A DNA stretch of 64,000 nt. It comes from Cladopsammia gracilis. Lineage: Eukaryota > Cnidaria > Anthozoa > Scleractinia > Dendrophylliidae. Below, piece after piece: positions 1 to 9,801 of the stretch. Position 1 is the first letter of the stretch, and each line of letters starts with the position of its first letter. The stretch is from contig JAJGOT010000258.1 of NCBI GenBank assembly GCA_022457155.1, positions 830,001 to 894,000 of the forward strand, given 5' to 3'. Both the position numbers and the translations under genes were made by a program. The notes under the pieces were generated by a model. That model saw nothing but the letters and a program-made list of their open reading frames with translations. It made no database searches and was not told where the DNA came from.

Positions 1-329
1 TATAAACGGCCGTAGAAATATAAACAAAAGCTCCATAATGTAAATTTCATGTGGAAATAAGCAAAGACATCGTTATATCGGCTGTAGGACTTACTTTATT
101 CAGCTTTATCGTCGACCATCTGATTGACTGAGCAGTGACATGAAATTCTTCATAACAAAATCGCGGTGAGCGGATGTCAAATCACACGATTTTCCCACAA
201 CAATTCCCATTTTGGAGTTAAAAATTTAGTCTAGCGTAGAATTTCAAAGTACGTTACAAACGGAAAACTTGACTTGAATGATCGTTAAAGGTAAAGGATC
301 TGAAGCATTCTTGAAACAGATGTTTTTTA

Positions 330-449
330 GGCCCGGTTCAAACGTCGAACTTCACATGTGCCGAATCTAATGCAAATGAGCAAGAACAATAGATTTTGCT
401 CATTTGCATTAGATTCGGCACATGTGAAATTCGACGTTTGAACCGGGCC
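330..449. mobile_element. 120-bp palindromic MITE, copy 1
   Basis: Near-perfect foldback: GGCCCGGTTCAAACGTCG reads out again as its reverse complement at the other end, so almost the whole 120 bp can form one hairpin around a short AT-rich loop. It is flanked by TTA at 327-329 and 450-452. A second copy of exactly the same length lies at 12213-12332 flanked by TAA. A TWA target duplication is typical of PIF/Harbinger-type elements, so this is probably a non-autonomous member; that assignment is inference. Confidence 0.85.
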
Positions 450-624
450 TTACGTTCCCTGTAACGTCGCTTGTTCGTTTGAGTTGTCTTCGGCTTTTGA
501 ATTCTTATTGGCTATTGCACGAAAGAATGCGCATTAATTAAAAGTGCTCTCATTTGATTGGATAATTGCTTCTTTTAGCCTTATTCTTTCTCCTGTTAAA
601 GGGACACTGTCACGGGTTGACATG

Positions 625-721
625 CGCCGGTTCTCGTCCGATCACCGAAGTTTTAAAGCCCTGTCGGGCGAGGTTAGTACTTGCGTGGGTGACCGCCTGG
701 GAATACCTCGTGTCGTAGGCT
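625..721 (+). rRNA. 5S rRNA-like sequence with degenerate 5' end
   Basis: From about 625 the sequence follows the animal 5S rRNA: the GGTTCTCGTCCGATCACCGA segment, then GTCGGGCGAGGTTAGTACTT, GGGTGACCGCCTGGGAATAC and a final GTAGGCT. The internal RNA polymerase III control region is recognisable but altered: the A-box region reads AAGTTTTAAAGC where 5S has AAGTTAAGC. The first roughly 25-30 nt do not match, so the terminal helix cannot form normally. A T-run at 727-731 could act as a pol III terminator. It lies inside the 600-1150 TTAA element and is therefore a transposon-borne 5S pseudogene or SINE3-like promoter module, not a functional rRNA gene. Confidence 0.8.
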
Positions 722-815
722 CATCATTTTTCTTTCCTTTACTCCCTATCATTTTTCATTTTTTTGGTTCCGTCAAGGAGCCACTCGTCCTGAGGAGGGC
801 AAACTGAAGCCAAAG

Positions 816-1070
816 TCATGAAAACATAGCATACCTTCGACGATATTCCAACAACAACAAATGGGCGACGAAGTCGCTGTCACTGGAAGCTTCATACCCG
901 GCATCGAATTTAGCCTGAAGCCACGACCTAAATATCCGATTTTCCAAATATATTCGTTTGTGGTTTCTAGACCACGCTATCTTATATTCTGCTTGATCCT
1001 CGAACTTCCTCTTCCGTCCCGAATTGGTTCTTTTAATTTTCCCTCCACCGCCGCCACTAGTCGACGCCAT
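816..1070 (-). CDS. 84-residue basic ORF inside the TTAA MITE
   Basis: Complete ORF with a real ATG at 1070 in good context (CAAAATGGCG) and a TGA stop at 816-818. The product starts with a Gly-rich tract (ASTSGGGGGK), then a basic patch (SGRKRKF) and a helical, Trp- and Tyr-rich stretch containing AWSRNHKRIYLENR, SDSDFVAHLLLLEY and RRR. It resembles the N-terminal part of uncharacterised cnidarian repeat-encoded proteins as I remember them, but I cannot assign a named domain. Because the host element is otherwise too small to encode a transposase, I infer that this is a first-exon remnant of the parent transposon's protein. Expression is unknown. Confidence 0.5.
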   Translation of the reverse strand: MASTSGGGGGKIKRTNSGRKRKFEDQAEYKIAWSRNHKRIYLENRIFRSWLQAKFDAGYEASSDSDFVAHLLLLEYRRRYAMFS

Positions 1071-1347
1071 TTTGAAATTGACGGTTCAACTTGAACTTTT
1101 CAAGTTTCGATTCGAAAAACTCGCGCATGCGCCCTCGTGACAGTGTCCCTTTAAACGTATATTTTCCCTTTCAGCAAAATCTTTTTTCGCCATGAATGAA
1201 TTCACCTTCCGAAAACAATGCTGTAATTCACCTGTAGAATTCCCTTCTTATAACAAAATCTCCGGCGAAACATGCGAGCGCTCCATTTGCAAATTTCCTT
1301 CAAAATCCCGCCAAGCTAACTGAATGCAACGAGAACGACACGCTCAA

Positions 1348-1470
1348 CCAATCACGAGTGAGAAATTTTGATGCTCGACCAATCAGGAGCGAGTAATTTG
1401 CCCTCAATTAATAAAACATGCCCCCTTCGTCAGCCAATCAGCATTCAGTACTTTTGCCCTTTATATTATA
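1348..1470 (+). promoter_or_regulatory. Promoter-like cluster: three CCAAT boxes and a TATA-like box
   Basis: CCAAT motifs occur at 1348-1352, 1379-1383 and 1434-1438, each within CCAATCA, followed at 1461-1470 by TTATATTATA. The order and spacing are those of a pol II promoter firing rightwards. The only downstream unit is the BEL/Pao element starting at 1642, whose insertion would separate this promoter from whatever it originally served. No transcript evidence is available, and chance clustering in AT-rich DNA is possible. Confidence 0.35.
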
Positions 1471-1641
1471 AGGTGTATAATTCTCGCTTCAGTGTAAGAT
1501 TCGAATTTCTTGTATGTGAGCTTTACAAGTTATATTATCTGGTTGAATTACTAAATTCTCCAAACATACATTAATGCGTGGAAATGAGCTTAGAATTCAT
1601 AATTTGAATTCAAATTTAAGACCAAGTGTTTACTAAACCAC

Positions 1642-1967
1642 TGTCGGAGACTTAATTTGCTTCATATTTCGTGCGTGACAGTGAAAGATAACTTTAGATA
1701 TCAAGAGACAATGAACTTTTTAGTGCCAGACAGACTTTGACCTTTTTTGATTATCACCTAGCAACGACCAATCATATTATGTAATGTACCAGTATAAAAT
1801 CAAGCGTCCCGGTGTGTGTGTAGAGAGTAGCTCTTACACGCCTGTTGTAAAGTGAATACTGAAACGTGAGCCAGAAGAGATTAAAAAGTATTGTACAATC
1901 GACTCTACGGATTGTCTTAGTTATAAGTTCGGGAAGAAACCCAAGAGGACGGGGCTAAGTTCTCAAT
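1642..1967 (+). repeat. 5' LTR of the BEL/Pao element
   Basis: 326 bp beginning TGTCGGAGAC. It contains CCAATCATATT followed about 20 bp later by AGTATAAAATC (about 1790-1801), a plausible CCAAT/TATA promoter, and a GTGTGTGTGTAGAGAG stretch near the likely transcription start. The right boundary is placed at 1967 because the two LTRs plus the ACCAC target duplication give a consistent solution. The next bases of the internal region also begin AC, so the boundary is ambiguous by two bases. Confidence 0.9.
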
Positions 1968-1970
1968 ACG

Positions 1971-1988
1971 TGGCACCTCCGGCAACGG
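1971..1988 (+). other. Putative primer-binding site
   Basis: TGGCACCTCCGGCAACGG begins three bases after the 5' LTR, the position and TGG start expected for a tRNA-primed minus-strand primer-binding site. I did not identify the matching tRNA. Confidence 0.5.
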
Positions 1989-2072
1989 AACTACTGAAGA
2001 AAGAATAAGGACCAGTTTGTGAGTGCAATTAGTCCTGATTTACTGTCCGAGCGAAGAACGAAGAACGAAGAA

Positions 2073-5015
2073 ATGGAGGCGACTGTAGCAAGTTTGGACA
2101 TCAAGTCCACCCAGCTGAAAATGACTATCGGGAAAACGAACGCTGTTCTAGAAGCAGGAAAACAAGAAGCCGTTGAGAGACATCTTTCGACTTTACGGTC
2201 CCTCACTACTGAAATAAATCGGATGCGTCTGGAAGTGGAAGCGTCAAAAATCGGAAACAAAGAAGAAATTGCCAACATCGAAGCTTGGAACACTGAGATC
2301 GACGCACAACTGGGAAAAGCGGACTGCGAAGTAGAGAAAGCGCGCACATGGATCGAAGACCGAAAAAGAGAAGCGCAAGCGATTGCCCAAGAAGAGCAAC
2401 TGAAGTTTCATAAAACGAAGCTAGAGATGCAGGCAGAGATCCAAACTGCGCCACACCCCCAACAAGCCAAGACGCCTAGCGCGGACATACAAGCGAAATT
2501 ACCGAAACTGGTGATTACAAAATTTGACGGAAGCTTCATGGACTGGCCGCGATTCTGGGGACAGTTCTCGGAAACGATTGACAAAACAAGTGTAGCAGCG
2601 ATTACCAAGTTTTCGTATTTAAGAGAACTCTTGGATACTAAGGCGAAACGAACAATCGAAGCACTGCCCTTCACGTCCGAACGGTACAATAGGGCGAAGA
2701 GTATCCTGCTGGAAAAATATGGAAAGGAGTCTGAGATAGTCAAGGCCTACACGAAAGAAATCTTAGATCTGCCAACAGTACCGAACGCGAGCCCAAAGAA
2801 AATCTGCGAATTTGGCGAGAAGCTAACCTATTGTGTACAAGCGTTGCAGACAATGAAGAAACTCGAACAAGTAAATGGAGCGGTTTCCATGACGCTAGAC
2901 AAGTTGCCAACAATCCGGGGAGATCTAGTCCGCACCGATCCAGACTGGGAGAAATGGGACTTCGCGCAATTGTCCGAAACCATTCGTCTGTGGATAAGAA
3001 GAAATCCAGTGGACACAAACCAACGCGAAAGTGAGCAAGAACCACAACAACTGAAAAGAAACATACGCTCCCCGATACGCCCGTCAATAATTTTTCATGC
3101 GCGACGCGACGCCGACTCGAAGCCCCGCTGTTGGCCTTGTGTTTACTGCGGTGAAGATCACAGAGCCGCCGAATGTACTAAAATAACAAGTGTCGCTGAT
3201 CGAAAACAAATTCTCCTAAACAAGCGTCTGTGTTTTAATTGTACCCTAGGAAACCATCGTGCCATCCACTGTCCCAGCAGATCCGGCTGTCAACGATGCC
3301 AAAAGCGTCACCGCACGTCCATTTGTGAAACACCCACCCAGGAATCTAATCAGCCAACGCCTGCAAGAGGAGTCGCCTTGACAACAAACCAAACCGGCGA
3401 AGGTCTGTTCCCTGTAATCGTGATTGAAGTCAACGGTATTAAGTACCGAGCACTTATCGATTCTGGAGCTGGAAGCTCGTACGTATCAGCGAAACTGATC
3501 GAATTACTTCGCGTGAAGCCCACTGAAGTCCAGACGAAAACGATAGATATGCTAATGACCTCAAAAGTAACCGGACTCGAGGTCTACGATCCCCAGTTAC
3601 GAGCTGACAACCATCAGTTTTCACTGCCAGTCAAAGCGACAAAAGTGGACAAGACGGAATTGTTGTCCATTGACAACCCCAATTATCGCGCGCTAATTGA
3701 CAAGTACTCGCATTTGAAGGGTGTTAATGTACACGATGATGACACGAAAGCGTCTCTACCAGTTCACGTGGTGCTCGGCAGCGGGGAGTACGCTAGAATC
3801 AAAACGGAAACAAAGCCGAGAATCGGGAAAGGAAATGACCCAATCGCAGAACTCTCTAAGTTCGGATGGTTCCTAATGTCCCCGGAAAAGGAGTTTGACA
3901 AGAACATCATGCTGCTCACTCAAACAAGTCAAAGCAACTACGAAGAACTGTGCAAGCTGGACGTTTTGGGATTGCGTGACATGCCAGATCATGATCAGTC
4001 AATGGTGTTTGACGAGTTTAAAGAACGTCTGACTCGCTCGCCAGAGGGCTGGTACGAGACCACCCTCCCGTGGAAAGCCAACCACGCAGAACTGCCCTCG
4101 AACAAGGAAGGTAGCTTAAAAGGACTCAAGAATCTCAACAGAAAACTTCAGCGCGATGGATTAACGGAACAATACGACGCGATAATTCAAGAGCAGCTCA
4201 CAGAAGGTGTCATCGAAAAGGCACCCCCTATCTCACCTACACAAGCACTGAAAGAATTTTACATCCCTCACAAGAGCGTGATACGCAAGTCCGCCGAAAC
4301 TACAAAGATGCGAATCGTCTACGACGCCTCAGCTCGAGCGACACCCGATGCACCATCATTAAACGATTGCCTGTACCCAGGACCTGCAATACAAAACAAA
4401 CTATGGGAGGTACGCATCCAGCAGAGAGCCTACCCAGTAGTCTTAGCGGGGGACATTAAGAAAGCTTTCTTACAAATCCGGATTCACGAGAGTGAACGAG
4501 ATGCCCTCCGTTTCCATTGGCAAGCTGATCTCAACTCAAACGTGCAGACATACCGATTCACGAGAGTACTCTTCGGGCTCGCCCCCTCACCCTTTCTACT
4601 AGGCGGGGTTCTTGAATGTCAATTCGACACCTGGGCTGAGAAATACCCGGAGGAGGCAGAGCGACTACGCCGAAATTTCTATGTCGATGACCTGTTGACA
4701 GGCGGTCAAGATGTAAAGCAGGAGCAAACACGCAAGAAGCTAGCGCAAGAGATCATGAGCGACGCTAAATTTGAGCTTCACAAGTGGCACTCAAACTATC
4801 CTCAGTTAGAAGACAATCCTCAACCTACACAAGAAGAAGACAGCTCCCAACCTGAAACAAGTGAAGTTCAGTCCTATGCCAAACAGCAATTGCTAAACAA
4901 GCCAAGTGAAACTAAACTATTGGGCGTGAAGTGGAACAAATCTGAAGACACTATAGCCGTGCAGTTCCCAAATGCAAGTGGCGCATCGACAAACGTGAAG
5001 TCCTATCCAAACTAG
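2073..5015 (+). CDS. BEL/Pao Gag-protease-reverse transcriptase ORF
   Basis: Long open frame; the first ATG is at 2073 (the frame is open upstream to a TGA at 1995, with only GTG available there). Domains in order: a charged coiled-coil N-terminus (about residues 1-140); a DUF1759 gag-like region starting around FDGSFMDWPRFWGQF; three zinc knuckles (CVYCGEDHRAAEC, CFNCTLGNHRAIHC, CQRCQKRHRTSIC); an aspartic protease with DSGAGSSYVS (DUF1758-like); and a reverse transcriptase with MRIVYDASA, AGDIKKAFLQI, FGLAPSPFLL and the catalytic YVDD. The frame ends prematurely at 5015, just where the Peptidase_A17/RNase H region should begin, because of a frameshift a few tens of bases earlier. Family assignment is secure. 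Confidence 0.93.
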   Translation: MEATVASLDIKSTQLKMTIGKTNAVLEAGKQEAVERHLSTLRSLTTEINRMRLEVEASKIGNKEEIANIEAWNTEIDAQLGKADCEVEKARTWIEDRKREAQAIAQEEQLKFHKTKLEMQAEIQTAPHPQQAKTPSADIQAKLPKLVITKFDGSFMDWPRFWGQFSETIDKTSVAAITKFSYLRELLDTKAKRTIEALPFTSERYNRAKSILLEKYGKESEIVKAYTKEILDLPTVPNASPKKICEFGEKLTYCVQALQTMKKLEQVNGAVSMTLDKLPTIRGDLVRTDPDWEKWDFAQLSETIRLWIRRNPVDTNQRESEQEPQQLKRNIRSPIRPSIIFHARRDADSKPRCWPCVYCGEDHRAAECTKITSVADRKQILLNKRLCFNCTLGNHRAIHCPSRSGCQRCQKRHRTSICETPTQESNQPTPARGVALTTNQTGEGLFPVIVIEVNGIKYRALIDSGAGSSYVSAKLIELLRVKPTEVQTKTIDMLMTSKVTGLEVYDPQLRADNHQFSLPVKATKVDKTELLSIDNPNYRALIDKYSHLKGVNVHDDDTKASLPVHVVLGSGEYARIKTETKPRIGKGNDPIAELSKFGWFLMSPEKEFDKNIMLLTQTSQSNYEELCKLDVLGLRDMPDHDQSMVFDEFKERLTRSPEGWYETTLPWKANHAELPSNKEGSLKGLKNLNRKLQRDGLTEQYDAIIQEQLTEGVIEKAPPISPTQALKEFYIPHKSVIRKSAETTKMRIVYDASARATPDAPSLNDCLYPGPAIQNKLWEVRIQQRAYPVVLAGDIKKAFLQIRIHESERDALRFHWQADLNSNVQTYRFTRVLFGLAPSPFLLGGVLECQFDTWAEKYPEEAERLRRNFYVDDLLTGGQDVKQEQTRKKLAQEIMSDAKFELHKWHSNYPQLEDNPQPTQEEDSSQPETSEVQSYAKQQLLNKPSETKLLGVKWNKSEDTIAVQFPNASGASTNVKSYPN

Positions 5016-5584
5016 CGAAAGTCTACGACCTCCTCGGTCTAGCGTCCCCTACTACACTGCAAGGGAAACAAATATATCGAGAAGCGTGCGACTACAAAGC
5101 ATCATGGGACACAGCTATTCCAGAGAATCTTCGCACACGCTGGCAGAAGTGGGAGCAGTCACTTCCGGCGGAAGTAACCACGCGAAGAGCATTAGCATCG
5201 TACCAGCAACCGGTTAATTCAATTGAGCTGCATGTCTTTGGAGATGCGTCAACCTATGGGGTCGGAGCAGCGGTGTACTCTGTCGTACGTCAAGAAGACG
5301 GAATCACACAAACCCTTGTTGCAGCGAAATCAAGATTAGCTAAGAGAGAACTCACCGTCCCAAGGTTGGAGTTGGTCAGCGCCCACATGGCTACCAATTT
5401 AGTTGCCAACGTGAGCAACGCACTGAGAGACCTACCTGAGCCCACGGTATACGGTTGGTTGGACAGCACCGTCGCCCTCCACTGGATTTTAGGAAATGGC
5501 CAGTATCGGCAGTTCGTCGCCAACCGCGTGCAGAAGAAAAAGACAACACCCACAGATCCAGTGGAGACATGTGCCCACTACTGA
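4988..5584 (+). pseudogene. BEL/Pao RNase H/A17 segment in a shifted frame
   Basis: The polyprotein continues in a frame different from the upstream ORF. It shows the post-RT A17 region and an RNase H-like core with FGDASTYGVGAAVY, KRELTVPRLELVSAH and GWLDSTVALHWI, giving the expected acidic residues in order. The frame returns to the original one at an A-run near 5536-5545, so this segment is bracketed by two compensating indels. Programmed frameshifting is not the simple explanation, because both shifts are inside domains; mutation of an old or inactive copy is more likely. Confidence 0.85.
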
Positions 5585-7325
5585 CAACCCAGCAGACCTG
5601 GCGACCCGAGGAGGCCAGGTTACTAATACAGAGCTCTGGTGGAATGGACCAACGTGGCTACGTGATCCTGAAATGTGGCCAGAGAATCCACTCACAATGA
5701 AAACTCAAGCGTCAGAAGAAGAGGCGAAAGTAATCAGAGAAATGCTTAGCCTAGCACATGAACAGCCCAAACAAGAACGAAACGTGTTCGACGAACTACT
5801 CGAGCGCCATGACCTCCGTCGAACTCTGCGCATCCAAGCTTGGGTGCGACGTTTCACAACTCACAGAGCGCGCAAAGGACCTCTAACTAATGAAGACTTA
5901 CAAGAGACGAAGAATTGGTGGATCAGAAGGGTCCAGTTCCAAGACACACAGAAGCCTCACTTTCAACAGACCAGGTGTGAGCTCAACCTCGTCCCAAATG
6001 CCGACAGAGTGCTAGAATGTCATGGCAGAATCCAAGGACAGTACCCAGTCTATTTGCCAGCTGACAGCCTATTCACCAGGAAACTTGTACAGCAGATTCA
6101 CGCCGAGACCTTACATGGGGGTGTGTCCCTCACCATGGCAGCGATCCGTGAAGACTACTGGGTCCCAACCCTGAGACAGCTAGTGAAGTCTGTACGATCT
6201 GCGTGTTGGGGCTGTAAACGCTTTAGAGCGTTACTTTTAACAATACCACCCCCTGGACCACTACCGACAGACCGTACCCATGGTGGAGCAGCATTTGAGG
6301 TCATCGGAACCGACTTCGCGGGACCACTCTACTACAAGCTGAGCCATAAACGAGAAGGGAAAGCATACTTGGTGATATTCTCGTGCAGTCTATCGAGAGC
6401 AGTACACCTAGAGCTGGTTCCCAACCTGGAAACCAGTACGTTCCTGCCGTGTCTCAAACGCCTCATAGCCAGACGAGGACGCCCGACTGTCATTTACTCT
6501 GATAATGGCAGCACGTTTGTCAAAGCAGCCAAGTGGTTGAAGCAAGTACGAAGCGACGAACAGTTACAAGGCTTCCTTGAGTCCCATGACATACAGTGGA
6601 AATTCAACCTCAGCCGCGCCCCTTGGTGGGGCGGCCAATTTGAACGCTTGATCGGTATCGTCAAGACAGCGATGTCCAAGGTGATCGGGGGAGCTACCCT
6701 GTCCTGGAATGAACTAACGGAAGTGCTCCTTGATGTAGAAACTCAAGTCAATCATCGCCCACTCGGTTACGTTGAAGACGACGTAGAGTTACCGATCCTG
6801 ACACCAGCCAGCTTTATGTTCCAGCGAACCAACCAGCTTCCTGAGGAGCAGACCTGGAGAATTGAAGACACGAATTTGCGGAAACGAGCTAAATTCTTGC
6901 AGACTTGCAAAAATCACATGTGGAACCGATGGCAACGTGAATACCTGAGAGCCTTGAGAGAGCGCCATAACCTTGTCCACAAGACAGCTAACTACCAAGT
7001 CAAAGTTGGCGACATAGTGTTAGTGCAAACTGACAACAAGAATAGAGGGAAGTGGCCACTAGCTATTGTCCAGCAGACCTATCCAGGACGTGACGGCCAC
7101 ATCCTTGCAGTGCAGCTGAGGACATGTAAAGGAGTTATAGAGCGTCCTTTTCAGCTCCTCTACCCCCTAGAGTTGCAGTGTGAGCCCACAGCGCCAACAG
7201 GAGCAGAACAGCAGTTGAACCCTGACGCGCCAACTTTCAGACCGAGAAGAGCCGCTGCGGCTGCGGCAGCGGCAGCTGTGAGAATCAAGGAGATTGCGGA
7301 TGATGAAGAAATTGAACAATTATGA
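5540..7325 (+). CDS. BEL/Pao integrase and C-terminal domain
   Basis: Open to the TGA at 7323-7325. It begins within the pol polyprotein, shown by HVPTTDNPADLATRGG. It then has an H2C2 zinc-binding module (HAETLHGG... CWGCKRF), the rve integrase core with VIGTDFAGPL, VIYSDNGSTF and WWGGQFERLIG supplying the D,D,E residues, and a DUF5641-like C-terminal domain (VGDIVLVQTDNKNRGKWPLA). An alanine-rich tail (AAAAAAAAA) precedes the acidic end. The catalytic residues are present, but the piece lacks its own start and depends on the frames upstream. The ATG at 5496 is in an out-of-frame context and is not the biological start. Confidence 0.9.
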
Positions 7326-7400
7326 ACTTGAAACGAGTGATTGCTAGCGAATTTTTTAACTTAGCTTTTTATTAGTTTTGGAATCGTCTAACAGTTTTAA

Positions 7401-9157
7401 GGTGTTTCCCTCCAGTTTCCATGTAGCCGCATCGACCATTTTTAAGCGGCCGTTTAACTAACTTTCCTTTATTGAATTAGTATGAAACTTACACAAAATA
7501 TTGTGCTTAGTTTGAAGTTTATGTGATTTTAACAATTTTGTAAATCGGATTTAAAATTGCGGAGATAAACGGGAAACATTGAAATCACTTGAGTCTAAAT
7601 TCCGAGCGATTGCGATGGCATCTAGAAAAATCAAAACTATTACGATAAACTATGACATATGGCAAACAAAATATCTAAAAATTAGAAACTTTTGTCAAGC
7701 CGATTTTCAGTAAATCAGAAAAACATTTCAAACTTGTGATTTTGCATGTGTATGAGCACATCTACAAAATCCTCAATTTAGCTTATAAAAGTTTAATTTC
7801 TCAATCTCAAATTTACGCCAAAATGTGTGTTTATAGTATGAGATGATACTATGAAAGTTTGAAAGCGTTTCTCGTTTTATATGTGGAGATTCGATTTTCT
7901 ATAGGAAACCATAGTTTTTTGACTGAGTCCTTGATATTGTAGTTTTAGCGCTTTTCTATATATTTCAAAAACCGCGAGATAGATTTTTTTTAAACTTTTA
8001 TAGTCGTTTCTTTATAATATGAACAGCATTATCTCGAAGTTTCATCTTGATTGAAACATTGCAACATGGTCAAATAAAATAATAAAGTTCACCCAAAACA
8101 GAATTGAGACTTTGTGTTTTGATTGCACGGTTGAAGGCGCGCAAAGACGCTTTAATTAATTAATTAATTCTTTAATTAATTAATTCACGCATTTCTGCGT
8201 GACCATCATGTTTTGCGGAGTAATGTTTAGGGGCTGTGTTCGACGTTATTTTTATCATTCCCACGAATTTCAGTGGGACGTTTATTTGAAAGCAGTTTTT
8301 TTATTCGCATTTGGCTCTCGACATTTTGAATTGTAGGGAAAAGAAAGAAGTCAACTCGATTTGCATAATTCTCAACACTCAGAAATGCGTTACACTTCAT
8401 GTGAATAAATTAAAGCGTCTTTGCGACGTGCGCCTTCAACCGTGCAATCAAAACACAAAGTCTCAATCGCGTTTTAGGTGAACTTTATTATTTTATTTGA
8501 CCATGTTGCAATGTTTCAATCAAGATGAAACTTCAAGACAATGTTGTTCATATTATAAAGAAACGACTATAAAAGTTTAAAAAAAATCTATCTCGCGGTT
8601 TTTGAAATATGTAGAAATGTGCTAAAACTACAATATCAAGAACTCAGTCAAAAAACTACGGTTTCCTATAGAAAATCGAATCTCCAAAACTAAAACGAGA
8701 AACGCTTTCAAACTTTCATGGTTTCATCTCATACACTAAACACACATTTTGACGTAAATTTGAGATTGAGATTAAGATTAATTGGGGATTTTGTAGATGT
8801 GCTCATACAAATGCAAAATCACAAGTTCGAAATGTTTTTCTGATTTACTCAAAATCGGCTTGACAAAAGTTTCTAATTTTTAGATATTTTGTTGACCATA
8901 TGTCATAGTTTATCGAAATAGTTTTGATTTTTCTAGATGCCATCGCAATCGCTCGAAATTTAGACTCAAAAGATTTCAATGTTTCTCGTTTATCTCCGCA
9001 ATTTTAAATCCGATTTACAAAATTGTTACATTATTATAAACTTCAAACTTTGTACAATACTTTGTGTAAGTTTCATACTTATTCAATAAAGGAAAGTTAG
9101 TTAAACGGCCGATTAAAAATGGTCGGTGCGGCTACATGGAAACTGGAGGGAAATACC
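7401..9157. mobile_element. 1.76-kb TTAA-flanked foldback element
   Basis: The terminal repeats GGTGTTTCCCTCCAGTTT and its near-exact complement at 9157 are bordered by TTAA (7397-7400 and 9158-9161). Complementarity continues inward for about 740 bp per arm (about 7401-8147 against 8415-9157), leaving a unique centre of roughly 270 bp with a TTAATTAA-rich stretch (8153-8182). There is no coding frame. The arms are diverged by several percent with small indels. It lies inside the BEL/Pao element downstream of pol, so it inserted after the retrotransposon. Confidence 0.88.
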
Positions 9158-9161
9158 TTAA

Positions 9162-9750
9162 CCCTATTCGGCCTGGGCTTTTTTTGAGTTTCTGAGCCTG
9201 GTGGGGGGGGGGGGGGCACATTGTGCCCCCCCTTCGTAACTTCAAGAACATTAAAGCTATGACAATGAAACCTAGAGGGTACATACTACGTCCAAAACTG
9301 TCTCCTTTGCGGTCCGCATAATGGAACGATGACGTCATATGACGTAGTTATTAGGTAATTAGTTATGCGGCCGCCATCTTGGATCCGCCATCTTGGATTT
9401 CTGAATTTTTTCAAAACCTCTTAAAAACCGTCCAAATTCACCCAAAATTAATCAAAACCAATAAATAAACGCTAAATGACGTAAAAATATAAAAGTTACA
9501 CCAAGAAACATTGTTTTTCTTCATTCAAAGGTATAAATATGCAATTTTCAAAAAACATGGCTGTCAAAATCTTGTTGCCATGGAAACATCAAGTAACATG
9601 ATCAAAAATTGTCATATGAAATTGTTGCCAGATAAATTTTAGGAAAAGTCACGAAGTTTGATGGCGTTTGTATACATATCAAGGAAGTTATGAATGTTGA
9701 AAGTTAGCGCGGGCACTTTGTCCCCCCCCCCCCCCCCAGGCCGAATAGGG
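9162..9750. mobile_element. 589-bp TTAA element with piggyBac-like ends
   Basis: The ends CCCTATTCGGCCTGG and its complement abut TTAA at 9158-9161 and 9751-9754. The left TTAA is shared with the neighbouring foldback, so one element inserted into the other's target duplication. A CCCTA start after TTAA is typical of piggyBac-type termini. Both ends pass into long homopolymers (G-run near 9203-9214, C-run near 9722-9737). The interior contains a repeated CCGCCATCTTGGAT motif and no convincing ORF. Confidence 0.85.
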
Positions 9751-9801
9751 TTAAGTCTCCTAAGTAATGCACCTTTGCTTACAATGCTGCATGGGGGAGT
9801 G

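Larger units (their letters stand above)
600..1150. mobile_element. TTAA-flanked MITE (T2/Kolobok-like ends)
   Basis: The inverted termini AGGGACACTGTCACG at 600 and its reverse complement ending at 1150 are each bordered by TTAA (596-599 and 1151-1154). The TTAAAGGG start fits the TTAAAGGRR terminus known for T2-family MITEs mobilised by Kolobok transposases. Unusually for a MITE it carries a 5S rRNA-like sequence on the + strand and an ATG-started 84-codon ORF on the - strand. It is probably an internally deleted derivative of a larger element. Confidence 0.85.

Noticed and set aside
625..721. Functional 5S rRNA gene
   Set aside because: The first 25-30 nt are replaced, the A-box region is altered and it sits within a MITE.
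2019..2072. GTG start for the BEL gag ORF
   Set aside because: Eukaryotic element; the first ATG in frame is at 2073.
4985..5545. Programmed ribosomal frameshifting in BEL pol
   Set aside because: Two shifts within conserved domains that cancel each other are better explained by mutation than by a programmed site.
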